A stretch of DNA of 64,000 nucleotides from assembly GCF_001625215.2 (NCBI RefSeq), contig NC_030387.2:31209606-31273605 (forward strand), in the 5' to 3' direction. The position numbers were made by a program, and so were the translations under genes. The notes below the pieces were generated by a model. The model was not told where the DNA came from and did no database searches. It saw only the letters and a list, made by a program, of their open reading frames with translations. Below, in pieces: positions 20,429-31,624 of the stretch; the stretch's first letter is position 1, and every line of letters begins with the position of its first letter. This stretch comes from Daucus carota subsp. sativus. Its lineage: Eukaryota > Streptophyta > Magnoliopsida > Apiales > Apiaceae.

Positions 20429-23400
20429 CTAGTCAAAGTCATATATTATCCGAGGAATGTGACGAATTTTGTAGAAATCTTGGCCTTCCACGCCATCTAT
20501 CACCTTAATTTTATCTGTGAATTCTTTTAGCATAGATATAATATAGAGTTGTTTTAAGGAAGTCAAGTGTTTCAAACCTTCTGGAAGCATCTCCAACTCT
20601 AAGCACTTCCTAATAAACAAATGAGTGAGATTTGGCATGGCTCCTTGTTCCAACCTCCATTTTCTTAACCTTTTATATTCACCGAAAAATAGTGTCTCAA
20701 GTTTCGGAAAACTCACAGAAGAACACACTATCTCCCCGTCCAAATAAGTGTTTTTCACTAAAGATAGAGTTAAAAAACGTAGGTTGGGAAGATTTCCTAA
20801 TAATATCATTGGATTTTCCTCAAATATAAACCCGTCCAAGGTTAGCTCGGTGAGACGTCTAGAGAAACGAGTGCAGTCGTACACCTTCGGAATTACGCAT
20901 ACAGATGCCCGTATGTATAACGAATCCATGAAACTACACTCCAAAAGTACAACCAAACCAACTTCTGTTTCACTGTCAACAATTCCAATTTTCACGTGAT
21001 GCGATTCCCTCAATTTGGCATTGCCAAAATCAATAATAGTCTGTGTCGTGAGGTTTTCCTCGACTGTCATATATCCTGTAAAAGCTTTGAGTTTGGGTAA
21101 TTGAAAGAGATCATGTGCTTCACAATACTTTGAGTTGAAACCGTAGAACAGTTCTAGCTCATTTAAACCTTCCGATCTCAACTTCTTAGCTCCACCTCCA
21201 ACTGACATATCACGTGGGAGGTACAAATGTATTAACAACTTGAGCTTCCAAAGAACATTTGGTATGCTCAAGGCACCACCTCGCGTTCTTACATCAAGGG
21301 TTTCCAAATTTCGTAGCTTCCCTATTGACGCTGGCAATATATCCAACTCACAACGTTCTAAACTCAAATACTTCAAGTAAACTAGCTCCGACAGGCTTCT
21401 TACATTTTCCTTGCTTAATTTAAAGTTCTTGGCTGTAAAAACTCGGAGCAGTTTAAATTTTTCAAGAGTAAATATATTGTTGGGCCACACTGGAGGGTCG
21501 AGCTTCCAACCATTCCAAATGAAAAGAGATCGAATTTGTGCAAGTACTTGTCGATCATAAGGTTCTAACACATCTCTGTTAGCATTATATGAGCGAACAC
21601 ACAATCTGCGTACTATGCCTGCTCTGGATCCAATGTCAAGTTTGCTCTCTAAATCAATAACATTCATTACTCCTTCCTCTTTTACTTTAGACCAGCACAT
21701 ATCTTGAATAAGATCATGAACAACACATGTTTTGTGCTTGGGCCAAGACTCATTTGCTAATCTATATGTTTTAATTGTCACAAGACTTCGGTGTGCTAAT
21801 TCATCCAAATAGCGTTCTGCTACTTCCAACATCATCTCTCCTTGTGCTCTATCTTCCACTGATATCAGACCCTCTGCCATCCAAATAATGTACAATTCCT
21901 CGGTGTCAATGATTTCATCCTCTTTATAATTGGCGAAACAAAGAAAACAATGTCGCAAACGAGATGGTAGATTATCATAACTCAAGCCCAAAACCCGCTT
22001 CACAGTGTAGTATTCATTATCCTCAGTGACTCCCTTGCCCTTGGCCAAGTAGAAAGTAATATCATTATTTATTTTCTCCCACTCTCTCACCAATTGTTTG
22101 CCTTTCAAAATTCCTCCCAGCGATGATATAGCAAGTGGTAAACCTTTGCATCTTCTAACCATGTTCCTTCCGATTCTTTCCATCTCCGAGGCCACCAGTA
22201 GCTCTGCAAAAACAAAAAAATATGTATGGCATGTATGATTATAGTATAAGTTACATTATAAACATTAACTACTCTCTCCATTCCTATATATCAGACGTTT
22301 TATACTTTTGTTTTCCTTTATATATGACGCTTTACATTTTCAATGCATATTAAATGTCATCTTTTTCATCAAATGCCCCCATGAAATGCACTCTTAAGTT
22401 GTAAGGGCATACAAGTAAAAACAAGATCATAGTTAATGCTTTGTAGAGTATAGAAAGCCACTCCTTGGTCTCAACAAAATACTTAGGCCCTGTTTGGGAG
22501 TTAGCTGTTAGCGGTTAGCTGTAGCTGATTGAATGAGCTGTTTTGACTAGCTGATTGAATTAGCTGTTTTGACTAGCTGATTGAAATTAGCTGTTTTGGA
22601 AAAAAGTGTTTGGTAAATAGCTGATTGAATTAGCTGTTTGTACTTTATCCAGACACATTGCCAATCATCTAATTGAAAAAGCTCCTCCTATTAGCTTTTT
22701 CAAAATTAGCTTTTTGGATCCAAAAAGCTATTTCAATAAGCTAACTACCAAACACATCCATTAGCTTTTTCATTTGGTCAAACATCTAATTTGATCCAAA
22801 AAGCTAATTTCATCTCAAAAAGCTAACTTCCAAACACCCCCTTAGCTTAAAACGACTAATAATAAAAAAATAGAGGGAGTATTAATTTTCTTTCATACTT
22901 GTTGAATTACTTCAACCACTGCCTTATCAACCACATATCATTATACTTCAACACAAAATTCACATAACAAGCTGCTCGCCAGTTGCCAATCCAGGAGCTG
23001 GAGAACTATGCAGTCTTGCAGACACACCATTTTATTTTGTTGGTGACATGAAAAAGTAGCAACAACTTCAATATTTACTCTTTATACTTGTATACACATT
23101 TTCTAAGGTAAATTACTTGGGAGATCTGTTTTTCTTGTAATCACCTACAAGTATCAAGTATGTGGTTCAAAATAATAAGTACATATCACGCTCTTATATA
23201 CATTCATATCAGTTGACAAAAACGAGAGTTTGTAGAAGTAACCTGGCTGGTCATATATTCTTGTTTTCCTAGAAAGTAGCTGCCAGCCCTCATCTTCTGT
23301 CAAACCCGGGATCTTACAAACTGACCCAATTTCTGCCACAGATAAGTAACGAGTGGTGAGTAAGATCTTGCAACCACTAGTCGTCTCACCAAGTGGAAAT

Positions 23401-24239
23401 GCAGGCTGCAACATTCTCCAAGAATCAACATTCCAGATGTCGTCAATAACTATTAAACACTTCTTTTCTAGTTGAACTCTGCGTAGTCCATCGACCAATT
23501 CAGTATCCTCCATGTTTGAAACTTCCCCCTCCCTACCATCAGGGAGAAGTTGTGTAAGGATTCCTTTAAGAACTTTTTCTCTGTCAAATTGCTGGCTGAT
23601 ACAAACCCACGCAAAAGCTTCGAAGTGATCTCTGATTTCAACATGGTTATAAAGTTTTTGAGCGAGTGTAGTTTTCCCTTGGCCTCCCATTCCCCAGAGT
23701 GAAACTACTTCATGTTTCTCATCTTTCTTCTTCAAATCAGATACCAGCTGATCTATTTCCTTCTCCATTCCAACAAAATCCTTTTCAACATCATGAGAAT
23801 AAAAAATTCTTTGTGGAACTGAGGTTTCTCCTTGTTCGAGTCCTGTAATACCAAATGTTGGTAGACTCTGTTGGATATCAGCTAGTTTAGCTTTTATTCC
23901 ATTGATATCCATAGCAACTTTGTGGCGGCTTATCAAGTGACATGTGATGCAAGCTGATCTTCGTAGCGCTTCCTTGAAGCCCGATCCACCAGCTTGTAGT
24001 GCAAAAAGCTCAATAACATCTTCTGTTCTGAAGGCAAGCTCTTTGATCTCATTCACCCAGCCTCGCACTCTTTCATCTTGAATTTGTCTCTTTTCAGCTT
24101 CTTTTAAAAAATTCTGCATTCGCTTGAGGTCATCCCGAACCTCATTCACTTGGTTGGTCACTCCGGATAAGAGTTTAGATTCGGAGATTAACAGATCTCC
24201 GAGTCTTTCAACTGCGAAAGATACTACTGCGTCGGCCAT
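20429..24239 (-). CDS. NLR2: intact CC-NB-LRR resistance-type protein (MADA-type), 2 exons
   Basis: Exon 1 is 24239-23243, the GT-AG intron 23242-22204 and exon 2 is 22203-20429; the joined frame is 2772 nt, 923 aa plus stop. I chose ATG 24239 over the upstream ATG 24299 because it gives the conserved start MADAVVSFAVERLGDLL. Domains: coiled coil about 1-150 with TEDVIE (72-77); NB-ARC with P-loop GMGGQGKT (183-190), kinase-2 LIVIDDIW (262-269), RNBS-B KILLTTR (291-297), GLPLAI (353-358), RNBS-D CFLCF (418-422) and MHD-type VHD (494-496); then about 400 residues of degenerate LRRs (e.g. LVYLKYLSLERCELDILPAS). The family is RPP8/RPP13-like cytoplasmic immune receptors; the recognised effector cannot be deduced. 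The intron holds nested MITEs. No lesions seen. Confidence 0.92.
22272..22879. mobile_element. Stowaway/mariner-like MITE in the NLR2 intron, host of a nested MITE
   Basis: Ends are CTCTCTCCATTCC and ..TAGAGGGAG, which pair as CTCYCTC-type terminal inverted repeats, flanked by TA (22270-22271 and 22880-22881). It is absent from the equivalent NLR3 intron. A second MITE lies inside it. Confidence 0.6.
22486..22841. mobile_element. Tourist (PIF/Harbinger)-like MITE nested in the previous MITE
   Basis: 356 bp. The ends GGCCCTGTTTGGGAGTTAG and (complement) GGGGGTGTTTGGAAGTTAG are imperfect inverted repeats, flanked by TTA on both sides (22483-22485 and 22842-22844). The inside contains repeated TAGCTGATTGAATTAGCTGT units. 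Confidence 0.7.
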
Positions 24240-24347
24240 TTCTACAGTATCAGAAACCAAATTCAATAATTGAAGCAAAAGAAGAGGAACAGCAGACAAA
24301 GATAAGATGCATTATTAGTAAACCGCTAACCATTGGTAAAGACTAGA

Positions 24348-24718
24348 GAGTAAACTTCAGAGTTGTGGCCAAAGTTTACATCGATTTTCAAAACATTGGC
24401 TAGAGTTCTAAATTCTCAAAAAGATGGCTAAACTTTGGCTTCGCTTTTTAAAAGTGTGGCTTCCGTTAAATGTCACCAACGGCAGCCAAACGGCAGCCAC
24501 ATTTTTGAAAAGTGGACCAAAATTTGGCCACTTTTCTGAGAATTTGGAACTCATTTTCACCCTTTTGTTCATTTCAAATTCTCAGAAAAGTGGCCAAATT
24601 TTGGTTCTCTTTTCAAAAATATGGCTTTAACAGTTTGGCCATCTTTTTGAGAATTTGAAACTCTGACCAACTTTTTAAAAATCGGTGTAAATTTTGGGCA
24701 CAACTTTGAGGTTTACTC
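24348..24718. mobile_element. Foldback MITE upstream of NLR2, possibly Mutator-like
   Basis: 371 bp with about 41-bp imperfect terminal inverted repeats (GAGTAAACTTCAGAGTTGTG at the left, matched by the complement of the right end). Flanks AAGACTAGA and AAGACCACA match at 7 of 9 positions, suggesting a decayed 9-bp TSD. The matching position upstream of NLR3 (about 37500-37515) lacks it, so it inserted after the duplication. Confidence 0.65.
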
Positions 24719-24800
24719 AAGACCACAAATCACAATAGTACAACTGCTTTTCGAATGCTACTATTCAAAGAAAAATCTATATCTTTGTGGAAAAGATATA

Positions 24801-25098
24801 CTCCCTCCTTCATAATGTGACGTATAAATGTATTTGCATGTATTTCCATACCCCTAAAAAATACTTCTTATGTCCCAATGAATTGTATACAGTTTCTTTT
24901 TTGAGACGTTCCACCAATTGTATACATTCCAAAAGTATAATTTATTATATTTTTTAGTTTTTCTCTTTTTTTGAACTAAAGTGTAAATATAAAACTTTTA
25001 TTTAAGTAAAAAATTAGAAACATATTATGAAAATGTACTTTAAAAGAGTCTTTAAAAAAGTGCAAAAAAGTAAAGTATACAATTCATTCGGGAGGGAG
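24801..25098. mobile_element. Stowaway/mariner-like MITE
   Basis: Begins CTCCCTCCTTCATAATG and ends CATTCGGGAGGGAG, flanked by TA. The internal sequence GAATTGTATACAG / GTATACAATTC forms a second inverted repeat. A related copy lies at about 37583-37812, in the same position relative to NLR3. Confidence 0.65.
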
Positions 25099-25202
25099 TA
25101 TCAAAATGCATGTCATTTCATATTTTTTAATTAGTTTAATGATCTTATAACGCTTAAAATTTCAGGACATGTAACAATTTGTTTTCAATATTTTATGCAC
25201 AG

Positions 25203-26347
25203 GACAGAAAATTGTTGATTGGCTTGCATTAAGTTTTAAAAATGTTGAGGGCATAGATCTCTTAAAGGACAAACAAGCTCTACAGCGTCTAACAGAGACC
25301 GCAGAGAAAGCTAAGATGGAGCTATCGACTCTGACTCGGGCAAATATTAGGTAAGCAACATGTAAATGTAATGTCTGGAGCTCTAAATATACAGTATTTG
25401 CAATATGTGCTTCATTCCGGTTTCTTACTAAATTTATCTTCTACAAATTTGGTTCCTCTCAGTTTGCCTTTCATTACTGCCACTGCGGATGGTCCCAAGC
25501 ACATAGAAACTACTTTGACAGGGCGAAGTTTGAGGAACTATGCTCAGATCTCCTCGACAGGTACTTATAATAACCCTTTGTCCTTGTTGTAATTGTGCGT
25601 CAAAGGTCTTATCTGGTTTTTCATATGTTTTGTTTCCTTAGGCTAAAAACCCCTGTTCAAAATTCCTTGAGGGATGCAAAGCTATCAATTAGTGATATAG
25701 ATGAAGTGATCCTTGTTGGTGGTTCAACCCGTATTCCTGCTGTTCAGGGAGTTGTGAAATCTTTAACAGGAAAGGATCCCAATGTCACTGTCAATCCTGA
25801 TGAGGTGGTTGCTCTAGGAGCTGCAGTTCAGCTTAGATCTACTTTCTTTTGTGTTCTGGATTTCAAGGGGATATGCAGCGGTCTGATACGATTTATATAT
25901 TTTGCTCTATTATAAGGCTGACGTGTTGGCTGGGGACGTTAGTGATATTGTTCTTTTGGATGTAACACCACTTTCTATTGGGCTGGAAACTCTTGGTGGT
26001 GTTATGACAAAGATCATTCCGCGGAACACAACCCTGCCCACTTCAAAATCAGAGGTAATCTCAACAGCTGCTGATGAGAAAACTAGTGTTGATATCAATG
26101 TCCTTCAAGGTGAGCAAAACTGGAGGAACTAAAAAAGGCTATTACAGAAGGTGCGACTCAAGTGATAAAGGACGCCATGGCTGCCTTGAACCAAGAAGTC
26201 ATGCAGCTAGGCCAGCCCCTCTACAACCAACCCGGTGCTACACCTGGGGCTGATCCTGCCGCAGGTGGAGCAGATGGTCCATCAAAAGCATCGAACAAGG
26301 GACCGGAAGGAGATGTTATTGATGCAGATTTCACAGACAGCAAATGA
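25203..26347 (+). pseudogene. Chloroplast-type HSP70 pseudogene A
   Basis: DNA-level copy with introns. Exon pieces: 25203-25350 ([12 protein letters not shown].., [16 protein letters not shown]), 25463-25560 (SLPFITATADGPKHIETTL, then a frameshift), 25642 to about 25832 ([34 protein letters not shown]), 25918 to about 26110 ([29 protein letters not shown]), and a C-terminal exon of about 26111-26347 ending GDVIDADFTDSK-stop. That C-terminus and the [10 protein letters not shown] block point to stromal cpHSC70. The N-terminal half of the ATPase domain and most of the substrate-binding domain are missing. The gene is dead. Retained introns show it arose by genomic duplication, not by retrocopying. 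Confidence 0.9.
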
Positions 26348-27841
26348 TAAGACAAACCTAGTAAGCGTTTTTGGTCATGACGTTTTCTAAATGGAAACGT
26401 TCTTCTCACTCTTGAAGCTCGACACTTGTCCAGGGGGAATTTTATTCAGAAATTGCATGATTACTGGGGTTTACTTCCGGTAACATGTGAATCTTTTGGC
26501 TTTGAGAAAAAGTTCTTATCGGATAACAGAGGATTGTTTATAAATTCCAAGGAGTCCTGTTTCTTTTTGATTGGTGGTTTGATATTTTGACCATATAGCA
26601 AATATAAATATTTTTGTAATTTTTTTCTGAATAAAAATATAACATAAATATTTTTATTCAGAAAAACAAAATTTTAAAAATATCAATTTGAAATATGTGG
26701 TCATACATTCTAAAAATATGTGAAGTCAAATGACTTATATAATGGAACATAGTATTCCAGAAATGCAGAATCATGCCATAAATAATTACCCTTGTATGAA
26801 GAGTATTGTGTTTTCTTGAAGCTGTGATTTGCGGCACATAAAAACTTTAACGGGTCTTTTTTCCTTGTAGACTTAACAGATCTCTCTATTTATAGGTTTG
26901 TGGACATATCAAATGCTGTTTGTTTTTTCACATAGATTATACTCATGATATTGGTGAGTGAGGGGCTGTTAATTTAAGTTCGGTTTGTTAGTTTGCATCA
27001 GCATGGTCACAAGTCTTGGTGGATGATTAATCGGCAGGGGACAAACTAATTTGTAGGGGTACGTTTTAATAGTTTTAATAATGATCGATAAAACAATAAT
27101 GATCTTTCTGACACGTGTCCAAGGTACATAATAGTACCAACTCTTATGAAAATTAATAGAAATTTTTTTTTTTATTGGTGGAATTGACGTGAATGCATGG
27201 GTGATCATTAGCATTAACTATTCATCCACCGGTCAAAATTAACCATTCTCTAGTGACTAATATGGTTAAATAATACTCTCTTCATCTCATTTTATGTGAG
27301 TTTGTTTGACTTTCACGGAGATCAAGAAAAAGTAGTACTCCCTCCGTCTCATTTTAATAGCCTTTTTAGAATTCGATTGTTGTCCCAATATAAGTGATTT
27401 TTTCTTGTTTTCATACATTGTTTAGTAGGTGAATTTCAATTTTGCCCCTCATTATTGCAGTTTATATGTTCTATGCAATATAAATAGTAAAAGGATAAAT
27501 TTTTTTTACAAATATGACAACTAAAAAAAGACGAAGGAGATACTAAAAGGCCATACAACAAATTATTAAAGTCGAACCTCGGATAATTGATAGTATTATT
27601 AAAGTTGAAACAATGACAATGGTACAGCCTGACACCAAAAATATCATAGAATATTGGATAGTTCATGAGAAATAGTAGTCTAATACATTTACGCTAAAAA
27701 TATAAAAATATAGATGAATACTTTTCAATGAAAAAAATTGCTCGTAATATATTAAATCAATTATTTATTAGAGACAAGGAGTTAGACAAGAATGTTCGAA
27801 TACTTGGTTAGTACTCTCCATCTTGAACATCCTTATGTCAT
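26348..27841. other. Intergenic DNA downstream of HSP70 pseudogene A
   Basis: AT-rich. An inverted repeat at about 26618-26670 (TTTTTCTGAATAAAAATAT and its complement) could form a hairpin. A MITE lies at 27338-27540. The segment at about 27660-27835 is related to 38890-39090 beyond HSP70 fragment B, extending the segmental duplication. No gene seen. Confidence 0.55.
27338..27540. mobile_element. Stowaway/mariner-like MITE
   Basis: Starts CTCCCTCCGTCTCATTTTAA and ends GACGAAGGAGA, imperfect inverted repeats with flanking TA (27336-27337 and 27541-27542). Confidence 0.6.
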
Positions 27842-28544
27842 TGATGGCTGAAAAAGCTGTGTACTAGACTACGGCTAATCAATCTTACGGAGCTTCACCA
27901 CCTCCTACGGGATTATCAGTTCTTGCAGCTTACGGCGAGACCGTAAGCACCCCTGCATAGTTAAGCCGTAAGCACCTCACAGCCCACACACCAGCTTGCT
28001 AAACCCAGAACCCTTTCACAGGTTTCCTTAGTCCAGCCTTTGCAAACTCTTTTCGAATTAACTTAAAGTACTGATAGCAAAAAGGCTCTTATGAACTACA
28101 ACTTCACTACGGCTACAGCGATTACATCCCCCGACCTACTACGGGACCGCAGCCCCTTGCGGCCTTGCCACTACGGCAGCCACGTCATCTCATCATCAGC
28201 TGCTTCCCATTAGTCATCCCAGATTTTACGGAAAACACTCCACCTGTCATTTTATCCCCTCCTCGTCACCTGCTTCCATTTAGTGATTCATGCAAGTTTA
28301 GTGGGACACCTCCCACCTGTCACCTAGCCCCTCCCCATCATCTACTCTACTCTACAAACAAAAACACCTGTCTTTCACTCCTGATAACCCGGATAATGAC
28401 TCATCTCCATGATAATATAAAAGGAGAAAGCGAAAGCAAGATAAAGGGGGAAAAAAGAGGAAAAGGGTCCAGACAAGGGCCAAAAACCTTCTGGTGATGG
28501 CCATGATACGCTACGGCATCCTAGCAAGTTTCCATCGGCCATCA
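27842..28544 (+). repeat. Element A 5' LTR
   Basis: TGATGG..CCATCA ends. A TATA-like box (ATATAAAAGGAG, about 28415-28426) gives a promoter candidate. Contains the frequent ACGG/TACGG motifs that recur in the element. Confidence 0.9.
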
Positions 28545-28546
28545 AA

Positions 28547-28566
28547 TGGCGCCGCCGCCGGGGACC
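28547..28566 (+). promoter_or_regulatory. Element A primer binding site
   Basis: TGGCGCCGCCGCCGGGGACC starts two bases after the 5' LTR. It resembles the tRNA-Asp-type PBS of the Athila element (TGGCGCCGCTGCCGGGGAC). Confidence 0.8.
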
Positions 28567-31205
28567 GAGCATAGTTGCCTGGTGTTACTTACCACTATAT
28601 TATGATAACCATGATCACTGATATAATCTTGATGCAGGCTACAACGACATCTTGATGTGACTCTAAAGACGACATCTTGCTTCATATATACCAGACATTC
28701 CTTTACTACTGAGAAGGCATCCAAGTTTTATCAGCAAAGCATGGCAAGCCTGAACTTCAATAAAAATCATATCGACATGGATACTCAGCTCACTAATATT
28801 TAGTCATTAACACCTCACCAGGTATTGCTCTTCAACTCACCTATCTGTTGCCTTCTTGTAGTGCTCCCCTATCTTGTCCTCAAACTCGCGATCAAAAACC
28901 CCGACACGCTTTCTTTTATATTATTATGTTTTTATCTATACTTAACTTCTGCATGCATAGTTAGGAGTAGTTAAATAGTCCTGCACTTGCTCCTTTTGCC
29001 TACTCTAGCACTTGCATGTATCCTCCTTAAATTTATCAGTGGTGTGTTTGTGTAACACTCTGACACACTTATTGATGGCCAAGCTTCGTGTAATTAACTA
29101 ATTATAAGCCAATGTATATGCAATATAAAACTTTGCCTGCAACTGTCCAGTAATGATCACCCAGGCCGCAAAACTTCTATTTTGGATCCATCAAACATGT
29201 CGTATACATGTCCTTTGTGCAGACATTAATTAAGAAAAAAAAAATTAAAATATCTGTTTTGATATCGTTTTTGTCAACTGGTAGCTTGGAGCAACTGTTA
29301 CATCTTACATATAGGTAATCTATTTTCTATGTTCTGATTATGTCATCTGTTCTTCTACTTTCTATATTCACGGCCAACACTCACGCTGCGGTCCTTTAGC
29401 TTTCAATGTTTTCTTTACTAACACTTAAAATCAGTACATTATATGCTAATTTTTCGCCTTTAAGACTCCTTTCTGGTCATTTCCTTTCGTTTTTAGCACA
29501 AATATATATTATGTAAAGTACAATTACGCTACTTTGACAACACCCTTTTACAGTGATATCGTGCTTTAGTTCTAGAGTTAGTAACTTTAACAAACAGGAG
29601 CTGAAGCGTCGAGTAAAGATGCAAAGTTTGTCAAAAAAAAAAAAAGAAAGAAAAAAAAAACCGGAGATGCTATCAAGTTAAAGATGGAGGCAGTGTTAAT
29701 GGTGAGTATGATTAGCGCGGTGAGCAAACAAGTCAAGGTAAGCACTCTCACTACGAATTTTACTAACGATGCTGCGACTAGTATTGATGATGCGTGTTAA
29801 GCTCTATGTTAACTGTGCATAATCTCTTTTATGGAGGACTGTTGAAAACACGATATGTCTTGATCAGATTTATTTTGCTAAACCACTATATACATATGTG
29901 ACTGTATAAACAAACAAACTTTGTGCATGAAAGGGTGACACTGTGTAATAAATGAGTAAGGCTACCGCCCTTCTTTCTTTTACACAAAACAGAGCTTCGG
30001 CCCTCACTCAATTTTCTATTTGTACTATATTCGACTGCAAATGGACAACCTTATCTTTAGGCTTTAACAGAGTACCTTGACATCATGCATTACATAATCT
30101 GTTACTTATTTATTACAAGTCTAAGATATCATTTCAAGCTGCGTTATAGCTCTCACCTTCCCATATATATATTAAGATAGATAGGCTTTAGTTTACTACA
30201 TGCATGCATAATCTTTTGTCCACACTGTATATCCTCTTGAAAACAGTGAAACTTTTATGTGAATATTTTGAAACACATCACCTTCTTGCTCTGGAAGCCA
30301 AGGATACCAAGAGCTTTATCTTTACATTAACCCATACATATTTTCAGTTATGTTAGTTAGAGCTGTATATCGACGTCATTTTGCCTCTAATTGTTCTCGC
30401 ATTACATTTTGTAGTTCAACTAATTGATCCCTCATTGTCCACACATATCCATGTCTTTATTAAGCATTTAATTTGTTATTATTATTTATTTCAATGTATG
30501 ATTTTAGTTAAACAATTACAAGGCCTAACTTTATAACCTAATCTCTACCCAAAGGGGCAGCTAACAAGAGATTAATAGAGACATTAAACATACAATAATC
30601 ATAGAATAATCCAGATTAGCTCTCCTAATTATATCATATAACATCACATATGACATATGTTTTATCTTATTCAATATATAATACATAAGTTGTATCAAGT
30701 ACAGCTTTTGAAAATCCTTCTGTGAGTAATAATTTAACCAAATTTACAACCCATTCACACAAAACATCGTCCCCTGTTAAACGTGCATTGTACTCGAATA
30801 ATTAAACTTATAAACTAATTTTAGTTGTGAGTTCGTAACAACAAAATTCATAGCTCACTTCAGCAAAAATTGTCCCCTAATTAATTAGTAATAGCCTTGC
30901 CGCGACGCAAGAAAAGCATAAAACCAACTCGCTAGATAAAGGGGGCATTGTTTCGATTTTATTAAATATTTATTCATTGAGCTTTATTTCTACTTAATTA
31001 CTTTGCTCTAGCACTCTTCATTATTTGCTTATTACGATTTCTTTAGCCTTTTCGCCAACTACGTGTTCACTATTACATAATTCCCTGAATATCATTTGTG
31101 GTTACCAATTGCTGCTTTAATATCATTTGTGATTACCAACTGGTGCTTTAATAATTCTGTTTGTATGGTTTTTGTCACGCACACATTATTCACCAGCACT
31201 TTTTT
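28567..31205. other. Element A interior, left part
   Basis: No coding frame, protein motif or tandem repeat of note. An A-rich run is at about 29632-29660. AT-rich throughout. Confidence 0.6.
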
Positions 31206-31210
31206 GTTCT

Positions 31211-31560
31211 AACATATGTGGTTTACGGAGCCACGGCTACTATCAAAAACAGCCAACATATGTGGCTTACGGGCCACGGCTACTATCAAAAACAGCCAAC
31301 ATATGTGGCATATGGGCCACGGCTTTTATCAAAACAGCCAACATATGTGGCTTACGGGGCCACGGCTACTATCAAAAACAGCCAACATATGTGGCCTACG
31401 GGCCACTGCTTCTATCAAAACAGCCAACATATGTGGCCTACGGGGCCACGGCTATTTTCAAAAACAGCCAACATATGTGGCCTACGGGGCCACGGCTACT
31501 ATCAAAACAGCCAACATATGTGGCCTACGGGGCCACGGCTCCCCCTATCAAGACATCCAG
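31211..31560 (+). repeat. 44-bp tandem repeat inside element A
   Basis: About eight tandem units of roughly 44 bp. The core includes AACATATGTGGCTTACGGGG followed by CCACGGCTACTATC and a short A-run with AGCC. Small 1-2 bp indels between units leave all three + frames partly open; these frames are artefacts of the repeat. Confidence 0.9.
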
Positions 31561-31624
31561 TATATGCGACCTATGCGGCTATGGCTCCTCTCAAACGGTC
31601 AACAGGTAACCTTTACGAATAAGG

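Noticed and set aside
24240-24299. Upstream ATG extending NLR2 by 20 residues
   Set aside because: The conserved MADA start is at 24239; the extension is not shared with NLR1, and in NLR3 it is different and shorter.
25203-26347. Functional HSP70 gene
   Set aside because: Frameshift in the second exon, lost splice joins and missing internal domains; only fragments remain.
28165-28497. 110-codon ORF, duplicated at 33685-34017
   Set aside because: Both copies lie inside the LTRs of element A; no domain visible.
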